This document shows, piece after piece, positions 1-10,575 of a DNA stretch of 64,000 nt. The position numbers were made by a program, and so were the translations under genes. The DNA is from an uncultured Ruminococcus sp. (GTDB lineage: Bacteria > Bacillota > Clostridia > Oscillospirales > Ruminococcaceae), in assembly GCA_947345935.1 (NCBI GenBank), contig CAMZZN010000002.1, positions 62,001 through 126,000 of the forward strand, read 5' to 3'. Within the stretch, counting starts at the first letter, position 1. Each line of letters begins with the position of its first letter. The notes beneath the pieces were generated by a model. It saw nothing but the letters and a program-made list of their open reading frames with translations. It did not search any database and was not told where the DNA came from.

Positions 1-54
1 AAGATCAGTGTGCTGAATTTCAAAGCTTACAGTAAACTCAGACAGTTACTGTAA

Positions 55-192
55 TTATCTCTCGCACTTCTGGTTAGCAACTGTGCATGAAGTTTTGCAG
101 GCAGACTGACATGAAGCCTGGCACTTGCCGCAACCGCCCTTCTTAGCGGACTCCTTGAGATTAGCCTTATTGATAGTCTTGATGTGTTTCAT
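55..192 (-). CDS. scfA: SCIFF ranthipeptide precursor (six cysteines in forty-five residues)
   Basis: This small gene is too short for the ORF track. Translating the minus strand from the ATG gives exactly 45 residues with six cysteines at 21, 24, 28, 32, 36 and 43, beginning MKHIKTINKANLKESAKKGG. That is the defining pattern of SCIFF peptides, near-universal in Clostridia, in which a radical SAM enzyme (ScfB) makes cysteine thioether crosslinks to yield a ranthipeptide. A strong AGGAGG site sits 8 bases before the start, and a TTGAAA-17-TATAAT promoter lies about 65 bases upstream. The maturase gene normally follows directly; here that would be beyond the left edge of the window. The identity rests on length, cysteine count and the lysine-rich N-terminus, which together are very specific. 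Confidence 0.93.
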   Translation of the reverse strand: MKHIKTINKANLKESAKKGGCGKCQASCQSACKTSCTVANQKCER

Positions 193-257
193 TTTAAAAA
201 CCTCCTGTTTTCCAATTATCGACGCCGTATTCACAGAGCCGTCATATCTTTATGACC

Positions 258-286
258 ATTATATCACAATACCGTAAACTTTTCAA
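258..286 (-). promoter_or_regulatory. Promoter of scfA
   Basis: Read on the minus strand, TTGAAA (281-286) is followed by a 17-base spacer and TATAAT (258-263). The spacer ends in TGA, so it is also an extended -10. It lies about 65 bases upstream of the scfA start. Confidence 0.75.
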
Positions 287-378
287 TACCTTTTTGTTTT
301 TTCGTTATTTTCGACAAAGCAGATATTATGTTATCGTTATTTTTGACTGAATACCCAAAAATCAAGAACTGTTCCCGA

Positions 379-2304
379 CTACTCATCCAATTCTATAAGA
401 CGTTCAAAATTTTCGTCGATCTTTGCCTTTAGAGTCTCTATTTCGGAGCACTTGGAATTCATCAGTTCATAGTCGCTGTAGATCTCTTCACGGCTTATTT
501 CTTCAGTGAGCGCATCGATCTTCTCCTGCAAGTCGTCTATTTCCTTTTCAAGAGCTTTCATTTCATTTTTTCTTGCCGCATCAGCGCTCCGCTGCTGTTT
601 GCTTCGGTATACCTTTGCCGATTTTTCTCTTGAAGCTTCCGCAGCCTTTGCAAATTTTTCAGCGTCGGCAAGACGCTTCTGCTCCGCTTGCTCTTCACGC
701 AGAACATCAAGGTATTTATCAAAATTATAATTGTGCAGCCGGCATTCGCCGTCTGTAAGCTCGATCAGTCTGTCGGCGATCTTACTGAGAAGATAACGGT
801 CATGCGACACAAAAATAATGGTGCCGGTATACTCGGTAAGAGCCTCCTCGATAGCCTCCTTTGAAGAAAGGTCGAGATGATTGGTCGGCTCGTCAAGAAT
901 AAGAACGTTGCCGTGCTCCTGCATCATAATGGCAAAGCAGAGTTTAGCACGTTCGCCGCCGCTTATCACTCCCGTTTCCTTGAAAACATTCTCCCCGACA
1001 AGGCGCACCTGAGCCAGAAGTCCACGCACCTCCAGTTCTGTCATTGAGGGATATCGGCTGTGAAGCTCCTCCATAACAGTAAGCTCCCGGTTAAGATTGG
1101 CGCTTTCCTGTTCAAAATAGGATATCTTGACATTGCTGTTCCAGCGCACAAGTCCCTTATGCGGAAGCTGCTCCTGGATTATTCTGAGGAGCGTGGATTT
1201 TCCGATGCCGTTGTCGCCGATAATGCCGATTTTTTCTCCTCTGCGGACATCGAAGCTGAGTTCTTCGACAAGAGTTTTCCGTGAATCTCCATCTCCGACA
1301 GAAATGTCCGCACCCTTGACTTTCAGCACGTCTATGGGAGGTTCTACAGCATATGTAAACCGTATTTTAGCCGATCTCGTATCATGAAACGGCTTTTCAA
1401 TCCGTTCGATCTTTTCCAGCTGCTTCCTGCGGCTCTGCGCCATTTTAGTGGTAGACGCACGCACAAGATTCCTTGCAACGTAATCTTCAAGCTGAGCTAT
1501 CTGCTTCTGCTGCATTTCATATTCTTTTTCACGGCGTGCGTCATTTTCACTTCTCTGGCGGACAAACGCCGAGTAATTGCCCCTGTATCTCGTCAGCACG
1601 CCACGTTCTATCTCACATATGGAACTGCACAGCCTGTCCAGAAAATACCGGTCATGAGAAACGATAAGCACAGCTCCCCTGTAAGAGCGCAGATAGTCCT
1701 CAAGCCACATTATGGTCTTGAAATCAAGGTGATTCGTTGGTTCGTCCAGTATAAGGAGATTAGGTTCTTCAAGAAGAAGCTTTGAGATACACAGACGAGT
1801 TTTTTCTCCGCCGCTGAATCCCGAACAGGTACGTTCCAGATCGTTCCCGGAAAAACCCATGCCGTTGAGGATCATGCGGATTTTAACGTCCGTATTGTAA
1901 CCGTCGTTTGCTTCTATCCAGGAAGAAAGACGCTGATATTCGTCATCAGACGAGTTATCGCCAAGTTCCATTTCAAGCTCGATCTCACGCAGCCTGTCTA
2001 TGGCGTCAAGAACCGGTCTGAAAACGCTCCTCATCTCCTCAATGACCGTTTTTTCAGAGTCAAGACCGTTCATCTGCTCCAGATATCCGATAGTAGTCTT
2101 TGACGCAATGGATACGATGCCGTCCTTTTCGGTAAAGCGGTCAGGCTCAACGGAACCGGTAAGGATTTTTAGCAGCGTGGTCTTACCGCAGCCGTTGTTT
2201 CCCACAAGACCGATCTTGTCGGATTCGTCTATGGTTAGGGATACATTATTAAGAAGCTGATTTCCATTATAGAATTTATTTATATTTATCAGACTTGCAA
2301 GCAT
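379..2304 (-). CDS. ABC-F family ATPase (ribosome-associated, duplicated ATPase domains)
   Basis: The 641-residue protein has two ABC ATPase domains and no membrane segment, the layout of the ABC-F family, whose members act on the ribosome E site in translation or antibiotic protection. Domain 1 has Walker A GNNGCGKTT near residue 36, signature SGGEKTRLC and Walker B LLILDEPTNHLD. The charged inter-domain linker follows at about 245-310. Domain 2 has GDNGIGKST, SGGERAKLC and LILDEPTNHLD. The last ~100 residues are rich in Glu, Lys and Leu and look like the C-terminal coiled coil of Uup/YdiF-type members. Start is the ORF-track ATG, preceded by AAGGAAG. An orphan terminator hairpin upstream suggests attenuation control. 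The exact subfamily, and whether it confers resistance, cannot be told from sequence. Confidence 0.88.
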   Translation of the reverse strand: MLASLININKFYNGNQLLNNVSLTIDESDKIGLVGNNGCGKTTLLKILTGSVEPDRFTEKDGIVSIASKTTIGYLEQMNGLDSEKTVIEEMRSVFRPVLDAIDRLREIELEMELGDNSSDDEYQRLSSWIEANDGYNTDVKIRMILNGMGFSGNDLERTCSGFSGGEKTRLCISKLLLEEPNLLILDEPTNHLDFKTIMWLEDYLRSYRGAVLIVSHDRYFLDRLCSSICEIERGVLTRYRGNYSAFVRQRSENDARREKEYEMQQKQIAQLEDYVARNLVRASTTKMAQSRRKQLEKIERIEKPFHDTRSAKIRFTYAVEPPIDVLKVKGADISVGDGDSRKTLVEELSFDVRRGEKIGIIGDNGIGKSTLLRIIQEQLPHKGLVRWNSNVKISYFEQESANLNRELTVMEELHSRYPSMTELEVRGLLAQVRLVGENVFKETGVISGGERAKLCFAIMMQEHGNVLILDEPTNHLDLSSKEAIEEALTEYTGTIIFVSHDRYLLSKIADRLIELTDGECRLHNYNFDKYLDVLREEQAEQKRLADAEKFAKAAEASREKSAKVYRSKQQRSADAARKNEMKALEKEIDDLQEKIDALTEEISREEIYSDYELMNSKCSEIETLKAKIDENFERLIELDE

Positions 2305-2416
2305 AAAAAACTTCCTTAAACAGCAGCACTCTGCAAAAATTAAAGCGCTGCCAAAAATATTTTTGTGTAAACATCGGATTTCACGGATAGAAAAAGTTCT
2401 CCGCTATTAAAATTTA

Positions 2417-2451
2417 CAAAAAAATGCCGGACGCAAATTAAAAATCCGGCA
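2417..2451 (-). terminator. Orphan intrinsic terminator in the leader of the ABC-F gene (possible attenuator)
   Basis: On the minus strand TGCCGGA (2445-2451) pairs with TCCGGCA (2425-2431) across a 13-base loop, followed at once by a run of seven T. No gene lies upstream for it to terminate, because rpoB diverges here. It sits about 115 bases before the ABC-F start, which fits a leader attenuator. Confidence 0.65.
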
Positions 2452-2477
2452 GTTTTGATAAATGTTTCCAAACCCTA

Positions 2478-2506
2478 TTGACACGCCAGGCGTTTTGTAT
2501 TATAAT
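2478..2506 (+). promoter_or_regulatory. Consensus promoter for rpoBC
   Basis: TTGACA (2478-2483), a 17-base spacer and TATAAT (2501-2506) match the vegetative sigma consensus perfectly. The rpoB start is about 205 bases downstream, leaving a long 5' leader in which no riboswitch or leader ORF was recognised. The rest of the 2305-2710 gap holds only this and the ABC-F hairpin. Confidence 0.85.
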
Positions 2507-2710
2507 TATATAATGTATCAATATAGGAAAGTATCACTATTCTGTTAAGATATTATAGCATACAGAAAAGCTTTTGTCAAGAGCTTTGTGAGATTTTTTC
2601 CGTAATCCGCTCCGTACGGTACTCTGCGGCAGCCGATTCCGGACAAAGTGCAAAATCCGTCCGGACTCCGTACCGGGGCAGGACAGGTAAAATATAAGGA
2701 GGTTCCGCCT

Positions 2711-5700
2711 ATGGTGAATGTCACACCTAAGCAGTTGGGAAAAAATGTCAGAATGAGCTTCGGTAAAATTACCGAGCCTCTCGAAATGCCGAATCTCATT
2801 GAGGTTCAGAAAAACTCCTATGAGTGGTTCAGGGGAGAAGGTCTGCGTGAAGTTTTCCGTGATATGACTGCGATTACCGATTACAACGGAAATCTTGTCC
2901 TTAACTTCAAGGATTACCGCTTCGACGACACCCCCAAATACACTCTTGCCGAGTGTAAATCAAGGGGCGCAACATATCAGGTTGCCATGAGAGCTACCGC
3001 TACGCTCTGCAACAAGGAAACGGGAGCAGTCAGCGAAAGCGAAATCTACATGGGCGATTTTCCGCTTATGACAGAAAGCGGAACCTTTGTTATCAACGGT
3101 GCAGAGCGTGTTATTGTTTCGCAGCTTGTACGTTCGCCCGGCGTTTACTATGCCTTTGAAAAAGACAAGACCGGAAAGGATCTTTTTAATACCACCGTTA
3201 TTCCTAACAGAGGCGCATGGCTGGAATATGAAATGGACTCAAACGACGTTATATACGTCCGTATTGACAAAAACAGAAAGATTCCGCTTACCACCTTTAT
3301 TCGTGCTCTCGGCGTTGGTACAGACGAGGAGATATACGAGATGTTCGGCGAGGACGAGCGTCTTAAACAGACTATCCTGCAAAAAGATCAGACCAAGAAC
3401 AATTCCGACGCTCTTATCGACGTTTACAAGAAACTCCGTCCTGGTGAGCCTCCTACGGTAGAAAGCGCTTTATCGCATCTCAACAACCTCTTTTTTGATG
3501 CAAAGAGATATGATCTCTGCCGTTTTGGACGATATAAATACAACAAAAAGCTCGGCATTGCTTCACGCCTTGCAGGTCATATTATCGCACAGCCTATCAT
3601 CAACCCCAACACCGGTGAGATCATGGCTGAAGAGGGCGAAACTATTTCCTACGACAAGGCTCTGGAGATTGAACAGGCAGGCGTTTACTACGCATTTGTC
3701 AACGTCGAAGCTAAGGAATACGTTACTGATGAACACGGTGAAACTTCTATCAGAATGGTAGAAAGAACAGCTAAGATAATCGGCAACGGCATGGTTGATA
3801 TCGGCGGTTATATCAGCTTTGACGCCACAAAGTACGGCATTAATGAAAAAGTTTCTTATAAGGTTCTCAGGGAGATAATGGAAACTTCCGCCGACGAGGA
3901 TGAACTTGAAGAAAACATCAAGAAACGTGCCGACGAGCTCGTTCCGAAGCACATTATTCTTGACGATATATATGCGACAATCAGTTACTTCCTCAACCTT
4001 TGCGAGGGCGTAGGAACGGTTGACGATATCGACCACCTGGGCAACAGACGTATCCGCAGCGTGGGAGAACTTCTCCAGAATCAGTTCCGTATCGGCTATG
4101 CTCGTATGGAAAGAGGCATCCGTGAAAGAATGAACATCCAGACGCAGGATGTGAATACTCTTACTCCGCAGACACTTATTAATATAAGACCTGTTTCTTC
4201 TGCTATGAAAGAATTTTTCTGTTCCTCGCCTCTTTCGCAGTTCATGGATCAGAATAATCCTCTTGCCGAACTTACACATAAAAGACGTCTTTCAGCCCTC
4301 GGTCCCGGAGGTCTTTCAAGAGACCGTGCCGGATTTGAAGTACGTGACGTTCACTACAGCCACTACGGAAGAATGTGTCCTATCGAAACACCAGAAGGTC
4401 CTAATATCGGTCTTATCTCTTATCTGGCTACTTTTGCACGCATTAACGAGTACGGATTTATTGAAGCGCCGTACAGAAAAGTTGACAAGACTACCGGCGT
4501 AGTTACAAACGAAGTTATATACATGACAGCCGATACAGAGGACAACTACATCGTGGCACAGGCAAACGAACCTCTCACCGAGGACGGAAAACTGGCAAGA
4601 CCTCGTGTAAACGCCCGTTACCGTGAACAGATCCTCGAATGTCCCAGAGAAATGGTTGACTTCATGGACGTTTCGCCTAAAATGGTCGTTTCTGTCGCAA
4701 CATCAATGATCCCGTTCCTTGAAAACGACGATGCTAACCGTGCCCTCATGGGTTCAAACATGCAGCGTCAGGCAGTTCCGCTTCTAAAAACAGAGCGTCC
4801 GTTCGTCGGAACAGGAATGGAATACAAAGCAGCCGTTGACTCCGGCGTATGTATCGTTTCCAAATATGACGGAACTATTTCATACGTTGACGCCGACAGC
4901 ATCCGCCTGATCGACGACAACGGTCTTGAACACAAATACGATCTTATCAAATTCAAGCGTTCCAACCAGGGTACGTGCGTAAACCAGCGTCCTATCGTTT
5001 CAGTAGGCGAAAAGGTCGCAAAGGGTCAGGTGCTGGCAGACGGCCCTGCAACGGCAGACGGCGAGATCTCACTCGGAAAGAACGCACTTATCGGATTCAT
5101 GACATGGGAAGGCTACAACTACGAGGACGCCGTTCTTCTTAACGAAAGACTTGTGCGTGAGGATGTATTCACTTCCGTTCATATTGAAGAATACGAGATT
5201 GAGTGCCGTGACACAAAACTTGGTCCGGAGGAAATCACACGTGATATCCCCAACGTAGGTGACGACGCACTGGCAAATCTTGATGAAAACGGAATAATCC
5301 GTATTGGTTCTGAAGTAAATTCCGGCGATATCCTTGTCGGAAAGGTAACCCCCAAGGGCGAAACGGAACTTACTGCCGAAGAAAGACTCCTCCGTGCTAT
5401 TTTCGGTGAAAAGGCAAGAGAAGTGCGTGATAATTCTCTTAAAGTTCCACACGGAGAATCGGGCGTTATCGTTGACGTAAAGGTATTTACAAGAGAAAAC
5501 TGCGACGAGCTCAGCGCAGGCGTAAATATGCGTGTTATATGTTATATTGCACAGAAGAGAAAGATCACGGTCGGCGATAAGATGGCTGGCCGTCATGGAA
5601 ACAAGGGTGTTGTGTCACGTATTCTTCCCGAAGAGGATATGCCTTTCCTCCCTGACGGAACTCCTCTTGACATCGTGCTTAACCCTCTGGGCGTACCTTC

Positions 5701-6622
5701 CCGTATGAACATCGGTCAGGTACTTGAAGTTCATCTTGGCATGGCATGCAAGGCTCTCGGCTGGCATATCATGACACCTGTATTTGACGGCGCACACGAG
5801 GATGATATCCGTGATTGTTTCCGCATGGCTGACGAGCGCAGCAGGGAGCATCGTGACGATATGTTCGAGCTGAACAGTATGGATAAGGTCATTAACCCAA
5901 ACGCACTCACGTTTAATGAGGACTGTAAGTTTACACTCTACGACGGACGGACGGGCGAGAAGTTCGACAACAAGGTAACTGTTGGATATATGTACTATCT
6001 CAAGCTCCACCACCTTGTTGACGATAAGATCCATGCACGTTCCGTAGGTCCGTACGCTCTTGTTACACAGCAGCCTCTGGGCGGTAAGGCTCAGTTCGGC
6101 GGTCAGCGTTTCGGAGAAATGGAAGTATGGGCTCTTGAAGCTTATGGAGCCGCCTACACCCTCCAGGAGATCCTTACCGTTAAATCAGACGATACCATTG
6201 GACGTGTCAACACATACGAAGCTATCGTCAAGGGTCAGAACGTTCCTACTCCGGGAATTCCTGAATCCTTCAAGGTTCTTATTAAGGAAATGCAGGCTCT
6301 CGGTCTGGATGTTCGTGTTCTTGATGAAAATCAGCAGGAGATCGATCTTAAACAGAGCTTTGATGACGACGATCCCATGCCTTCCAACGACTCTTACTCC
6401 GATGAAAATACCAATGATCCTTCATCATATTCCGACAGCGACATTGAGGACAGCGGATTTACCTTTGAGGACGGCGATGACGACGACTTCAGTTCTCTTG
6501 ACGACGGACAGGATTTCAGATTTGACGACGAGGAAGACGAGGACGATCTCGGACTTGACGACGATGATGACGATGATATTTTTGGCAGCTTTGATCTTGA
6601 CGGCTCCTCTGACGAGGACTAA
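2711..6622 (+). CDS. rpoB: DNA-directed RNA polymerase subunit beta
   Basis: Beta subunit of RNA polymerase. The ORF track opens earlier, but the chosen ATG ([18 protein letters not shown]) has AAGGAGG 8 bases upstream, giving 1303 residues. The rifampicin pocket (about residues 500-530, [20 protein letters not shown]) shows the usual susceptible residues, including the Asp, His and Ser most often changed in resistance. The conserved [20 protein letters not shown] and [23 protein letters not shown] blocks are present. The unusual part is the C-terminus: after the conserved end, about 85 extra residues form an Asp/Glu/Ser-rich acidic tail. rpoC follows after 97 bases. The rplJ-rplL genes usually upstream are absent here, so rpoBC is transcribed from its own promoter. 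Confidence 0.98.
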   Translation: MVNVTPKQLGKNVRMSFGKITEPLEMPNLIEVQKNSYEWFRGEGLREVFRDMTAITDYNGNLVLNFKDYRFDDTPKYTLAECKSRGATYQVAMRATATLCNKETGAVSESEIYMGDFPLMTESGTFVINGAERVIVSQLVRSPGVYYAFEKDKTGKDLFNTTVIPNRGAWLEYEMDSNDVIYVRIDKNRKIPLTTFIRALGVGTDEEIYEMFGEDERLKQTILQKDQTKNNSDALIDVYKKLRPGEPPTVESALSHLNNLFFDAKRYDLCRFGRYKYNKKLGIASRLAGHIIAQPIINPNTGEIMAEEGETISYDKALEIEQAGVYYAFVNVEAKEYVTDEHGETSIRMVERTAKIIGNGMVDIGGYISFDATKYGINEKVSYKVLREIMETSADEDELEENIKKRADELVPKHIILDDIYATISYFLNLCEGVGTVDDIDHLGNRRIRSVGELLQNQFRIGYARMERGIRERMNIQTQDVNTLTPQTLINIRPVSSAMKEFFCSSPLSQFMDQNNPLAELTHKRRLSALGPGGLSRDRAGFEVRDVHYSHYGRMCPIETPEGPNIGLISYLATFARINEYGFIEAPYRKVDKTTGVVTNEVIYMTADTEDNYIVAQANEPLTEDGKLARPRVNARYREQILECPREMVDFMDVSPKMVVSVATSMIPFLENDDANRALMGSNMQRQAVPLLKTERPFVGTGMEYKAAVDSGVCIVSKYDGTISYVDADSIRLIDDNGLEHKYDLIKFKRSNQGTCVNQRPIVSVGEKVAKGQVLADGPATADGEISLGKNALIGFMTWEGYNYEDAVLLNERLVREDVFTSVHIEEYEIECRDTKLGPEEITRDIPNVGDDALANLDENGIIRIGSEVNSGDILVGKVTPKGETELTAEERLLRAIFGEKAREVRDNSLKVPHGESGVIVDVKVFTRENCDELSAGVNMRVICYIAQKRKITVGDKMAGRHGNKGVVSRILPEEDMPFLPDGTPLDIVLNPLGVPSRMNIGQVLEVHLGMACKALGWHIMTPVFDGAHEDDIRDCFRMADERSREHRDDMFELNSMDKVINPNALTFNEDCKFTLYDGRTGEKFDNKVTVGYMYYLKLHHLVDDKIHARSVGPYALVTQQPLGGKAQFGGQRFGEMEVWALEAYGAAYTLQEILTVKSDDTIGRVNTYEAIVKGQNVPTPGIPESFKVLIKEMQALGLDVRVLDENQQEIDLKQSFDDDDPMPSNDSYSDENTNDPSSYSDSDIEDSGFTFEDGDDDDFSSLDDGQDFRFDDEEDEDDLGLDDDDDDDIFGSFDLDGSSDED

Positions 6623-6643
6623 TATAAATAGATATAAACCAGT

Positions 6644-6691
6644 GATCCGGACCGCAAAGGCGGTATTCATCGCTTTTGTAACCGCCGGATC
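6644..6691 (+). other. Hairpin between rpoB and rpoC
   Basis: GGCGGT (6659-6664) pairs with ACCGCC (6681-6686), and the flanking GATCC (6644-6648) pairs with GGATC (6687-6691) around a bulge. No T-run follows, so it is not an intrinsic terminator. It may be an RNA processing or stability element in the rpoBC message. Confidence 0.5.
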
Positions 6692-6719
6692 TTATACCTA
6701 CTAAACAGGAGGTAGCAGT

Positions 6720-9700
6720 TTGGAATTTACAACTTTTGAATCAATTAAAATCGGTCTTGCATCCCCGGAAAAGATCAGAAGCTGGTCATACGGAGTTGTT
6801 GAAAGACCTGAAACCATAAATTACAGAACCCAGAAGCCTGAACGTGACGGCTTATTCTGCGAAAGGATCTTCGGACCGACAAAAGACTGGGAATGTCACT
6901 GCGGAAAGTTCAAGAAGATACGCTTCAAGGGCAAAGTCTGCGACCGCTGCGGCGTTGAGGTAACAAGAGCAAGAGTCCGCCGTGAAAGAATGGGTCACAT
7001 TGAGCTGGCAGCTCCCGTTTCCCATATCTGGTACTTCAAGGGTACGCCGTCACGTATCGGACAGGTTCTGGAAGTTTCACAGAAGCGTCTGGAAGAGATC
7101 CTGTACTTTACAAAGTATATCGTAATCGATCCCGGCAACACCGAACTCATAAAGAAGCAGCTCCTTTCCGAAAAGGAATATCTGTCATACCGTGAAAAAT
7201 ACGGCGATGATTTTAAGGCTGAAATGGGCGCTGAAGCCATTAAAAAACTTCTTAACGAATATGATCCCGCAAGATATGACACTCACAAGAACCGTCTTTC
7301 TGAAATGGGAAAGATATCTCTGGGCGGCAGAAAAATACAGTGCTTCAACAGACCGGATCAGTGTAACTGTGAAGAATGCGAGATGTTCAGAGAGCTTGAC
7401 GATATCGATTGGAAAAACAATCTTGAGATAGTTGCAGACGACCTTAAAGCAGAACTGGTAGGTCTCCCCGCAGGACAGAAGAAAGTAAAAATTCTCAAGA
7501 GACTTCAGATAATTGAAGCTTTCCGTCTCTCCGGAAATAAACCGGAATGGATGATCCTGGACGTAGTTCCGGTTATTCCTCCGGATATCCGTCCTATGAT
7601 AATGCTGGACGGCGGACGCTATGCTACATCTGATCTTAATGATCTTTACAGACGTGTTATTAACAGAAATAACCGTCTTAAAAGAATGCTTGAGCTTGAA
7701 GCTCCCGATATCATCGTGAGAAACGAAAAGAGAATGCTTCAGGAAGCCGTTGACGCTCTTATCGACAACGGCAGACATGGCAGACCTGTTACCGGTCCAA
7801 GCAACCGTGCTTTGAAATCTCTTTCGGATATGCTTAAGGGTAAGCAGGGCCGTTTCCGTCAGAACCTTCTCGGTAAGCGTGTTGACTACTCCGGCCGTTC
7901 GGTTATCGTCGTAGGTCCTGAACTTAAAATGTATCAGTGCGGTCTGCCAAAGGAAATGGCTCTTGAACTCTTCAAGCCATTCGTCCTGAAAAGGCTCGTT
8001 GACAAAAAGGCGATCGCCAATATCAAATCAGCAAGAAAGCTTATCGACCGTGCCGACAACAAGGTCTGGGACGCTCTGGAGGACGTTATCAAGGATCACC
8101 CTGTAATGTTGAACCGTGCCCCCACGCTTCACCGACTTGGTATCCAGGCGTTTGAACCGGTTCTTGTCGAAGGACGTGCGATCAAGCTCCACCCTCTCGT
8201 ATGTTCCGCTTTCAACGCCGACTTCGATGGCGACCAGATGGCTGTACATCTTCCCCTTTCCGCAGAAGCTCAGGCAGAAGCACGTTTCCTTATGCTCGCT
8301 GCAAACAATCTGCTTAAACCGTCAGACGGAAAGCCTGTAGCAGTTCCGTCACAGGATATGGTTCTCGGTTCTTACTACCTGACAATGGATAAGCCCGGCG
8401 AACCCGGCGAGGGCAAGATATTCCGTGACGTAAACGAAGCGCTTATGGCATACAATGAGCACGACGTATCCCTCCACGCTAATATCAAGGTAAGAATAAC
8501 CAAGGATATTGGCGACAAAAAGGTATCAAAGATAATCGACGCTACAATAGGACGTCTTATTTTCAATGAAAATATCCCCCAGAATCTGGGATATGTTGAC
8601 CGAACAAACTCTGACAAGCAGTTTGATCTTGAGATCGCTTTCCTGGTAGGCAAAAAGCAGCTTTCCGACATTATCGAACGCTGTATCAAGATCCATGGTA
8701 CAACAACTACCTCAGAAGTTCTTGACAGGATCAAAGCGCTGGGATATAAATATTCTACAAAAGCCGCCCTCACTGTTGCAGTTTGCGACGCTACTATACC
8801 TCCTCAGAAAAAGGAGATCCTTGCCGCAGCCGACAAGGAAGTTGAGCAGATCACAAACGAATACGAGTACGGTTACATCTCCACTCAAGAAAAGACAAAG
8901 AAGATAATCTCTCTCTGGACGAATACTACGGACGACGTAACAAAGGCTCTTAAAGCAAACTTTGACAGATATAATCCTATCTGGATGATGGCTGACTCCG
9001 GCGCCCGTGGTTCTATTTCACAGATCCGTCAGCTTGCCGGTATGAGAGGTCTTATCGCCAATACTTCCGGTACGGTTATCGAGATCCCGATCAGAGCCAA
9101 CTACCGTGAAGGTCTTAACATTCTGGAATACTTTATCGCATCACGAGGCGCCCGTAAGGGACTTGCCGATACCGCTCTCCGTACCGCCGACTCAGGTTAC
9201 TTGACACGTCGTCTTGTTGACGTTTCACAGGATGTTATCATCCGTGAGGAGGACTGCGGAACTACAGACGGCATCGAGGTTTACGAGATCAGAAACGGCA
9301 ACGAAGTCGTTGAGCCTTTCGCAGAGCGTCTTGTCGGAAGATTCCTTTCGGAAGATCTGCGTGACGAATCAGGCGAACTTATCGTTTCACGCAACAAGAT
9401 GATAAACGACGCAGACGCAAAGAAGATCATCGACGCAGGCATTGAAAAGATCAAGATCCGTTCCGTACTCAACTGCAAGGCAAGAACCGGAGTATGCGCT
9501 AAGTGCTACGGCGCTAATCTGGCAAACAATAATATCGTATCCGTCGGCGAAGCTGTCGGCATCATTGCCGCTCAGTCAATCGGCGAACCTGGTACTCAGC
9601 TTACAATGAGAACTTTCCACACCGGAGGCGTTGCTTCTGCCGATGCAGAAGATATCACACAGGGTCTCCCCCGTGTTGAAGAACTCTTTGAGAGCAGACG

Positions 9701-10454
9701 TCCCAAGGGTGCGGCTATTCTTTCAAGACTTTCAGGAAAGATTCATATTGAAGAAATCAAAACCACCAGAAACATTATTGTTACAAGTGATGAAACAGGC
9801 GATTCTGAAAGCTATATGATCCCCTATAACCTCAAGATCCGTGTTCAGGAGGGCGGGTACATTGAAAAGGGTACACGTCTTACCGAGGGTAACATCTATC
9901 CTGCCGACATTCTCAATATCCTGGGAACACAGGACGTACAGAACTATATTATCAACGAAGTACAGAAAGTTTACCGCTTACAGGGTGTTGACATCAACGA
10001 CAAGCATATCGAGGTTATCGTGCGTCAGATGCTCAGAAAGATCAAAGTCGAGGAAACAGGAAGCAGCTACCTCCTCCCCGGAACTCTCGTTGACCGCAAG
10101 GAGATCGACATTATCAATGAAGAACTCCAGGCAAGAATTGACGCTGGAGAATACGATCTCCAGCTCGTACAGACCAGTCCGGTTCTCCAGGGTATCACAA
10201 AGGCTTCGTCCAACTCCGACAGCTTTATGTCAGCAGCTTCATTCCAGGAAACAACAAAGGCTCTTACTGACGCAGCTATCAGAGGAAAGAGCGATAAACT
10301 GCTCGGTCTTAAAGAAAACGTTATTATCGGTAAGCTTATTCCTGCCGGTACCGGTATGGAGTGCTACAACCGTGTTGAAGTCGTAAAGAACGAAGGCTTC
10401 AATGAACACGCTCCGCAGCAGATGCCCATGCCAATAACCAATCCAATAGTCTGA
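6720..10454 (+). CDS. rpoC: DNA-directed RNA polymerase subunit beta'
   Basis: Beta' subunit, 1244 residues, starting at TTG with AGGAGG 7 bases upstream; the protein begins [22 protein letters not shown] as in other Firmicutes. The N-terminal zinc ribbon uses C59, C61, C74 and C77. The catalytic [12 protein letters not shown] loop is near residue 498, the bridge-helix/trigger-loop region [17 protein letters not shown] near 760, and the second zinc site [13 protein letters not shown] near 918. Compared from memory with Bacillus RpoC, residues about 182-235 are longer and hold four extra cysteines (C208, C215, C217, C220) that could bind metal. It ends before a clear intrinsic terminator. Confidence 0.98.
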   Translation: MEFTTFESIKIGLASPEKIRSWSYGVVERPETINYRTQKPERDGLFCERIFGPTKDWECHCGKFKKIRFKGKVCDRCGVEVTRARVRRERMGHIELAAPVSHIWYFKGTPSRIGQVLEVSQKRLEEILYFTKYIVIDPGNTELIKKQLLSEKEYLSYREKYGDDFKAEMGAEAIKKLLNEYDPARYDTHKNRLSEMGKISLGGRKIQCFNRPDQCNCEECEMFRELDDIDWKNNLEIVADDLKAELVGLPAGQKKVKILKRLQIIEAFRLSGNKPEWMILDVVPVIPPDIRPMIMLDGGRYATSDLNDLYRRVINRNNRLKRMLELEAPDIIVRNEKRMLQEAVDALIDNGRHGRPVTGPSNRALKSLSDMLKGKQGRFRQNLLGKRVDYSGRSVIVVGPELKMYQCGLPKEMALELFKPFVLKRLVDKKAIANIKSARKLIDRADNKVWDALEDVIKDHPVMLNRAPTLHRLGIQAFEPVLVEGRAIKLHPLVCSAFNADFDGDQMAVHLPLSAEAQAEARFLMLAANNLLKPSDGKPVAVPSQDMVLGSYYLTMDKPGEPGEGKIFRDVNEALMAYNEHDVSLHANIKVRITKDIGDKKVSKIIDATIGRLIFNENIPQNLGYVDRTNSDKQFDLEIAFLVGKKQLSDIIERCIKIHGTTTTSEVLDRIKALGYKYSTKAALTVAVCDATIPPQKKEILAAADKEVEQITNEYEYGYISTQEKTKKIISLWTNTTDDVTKALKANFDRYNPIWMMADSGARGSISQIRQLAGMRGLIANTSGTVIEIPIRANYREGLNILEYFIASRGARKGLADTALRTADSGYLTRRLVDVSQDVIIREEDCGTTDGIEVYEIRNGNEVVEPFAERLVGRFLSEDLRDESGELIVSRNKMINDADAKKIIDAGIEKIKIRSVLNCKARTGVCAKCYGANLANNNIVSVGEAVGIIAAQSIGEPGTQLTMRTFHTGGVASADAEDITQGLPRVEELFESRRPKGAAILSRLSGKIHIEEIKTTRNIIVTSDETGDSESYMIPYNLKIRVQEGGYIEKGTRLTEGNIYPADILNILGTQDVQNYIINEVQKVYRLQGVDINDKHIEVIVRQMLRKIKVEETGSSYLLPGTLVDRKEIDIINEELQARIDAGEYDLQLVQTSPVLQGITKASSNSDSFMSAASFQETTKALTDAAIRGKSDKLLGLKENVIIGKLIPAGTGMECYNRVEVVKNEGFNEHAPQQMPMPITNPIV

Positions 10455-10460
10455 TTTAGA

Positions 10461-10497
10461 AAAATTCCCCGGTACTTTGTATCGGGGAATTTTATGG
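10461..10497 (+). terminator. Intrinsic terminator after rpoC
   Basis: AATTCCCCG pairs with CGGGGAATT across an 11-base loop, followed by TTTAT. It closes the rpoBC unit 7 bases after the rpoC stop. Confidence 0.85.
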
Positions 10498-10500
10498 TTC

Positions 10501-10529
10501 TTGACAAATCACTTTTATAGTGATAAAAT
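10501..10529 (+). promoter_or_regulatory. Promoter of the TraB/GumN-like lipoprotein gene
   Basis: TTGACA (10501-10506), 17 bases, then TAAAAT (10524-10529) preceded by TGA (extended -10). It lies directly after the rpoC terminator and about 47 bases before the next start codon. Confidence 0.8.
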
Positions 10530-10575
10530 AATATACAGATCATACACGCATCAGAAATCAAGAAAGGACAGACAA

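Noticed and set aside
6060-6704. 214-residue ORF inside rpoB and others like it (for example 3563-4279, 29854-30555, 35934-36692)
   Set aside because: They lie wholly or largely within confident genes in other frames and have biased, shadow-like composition.
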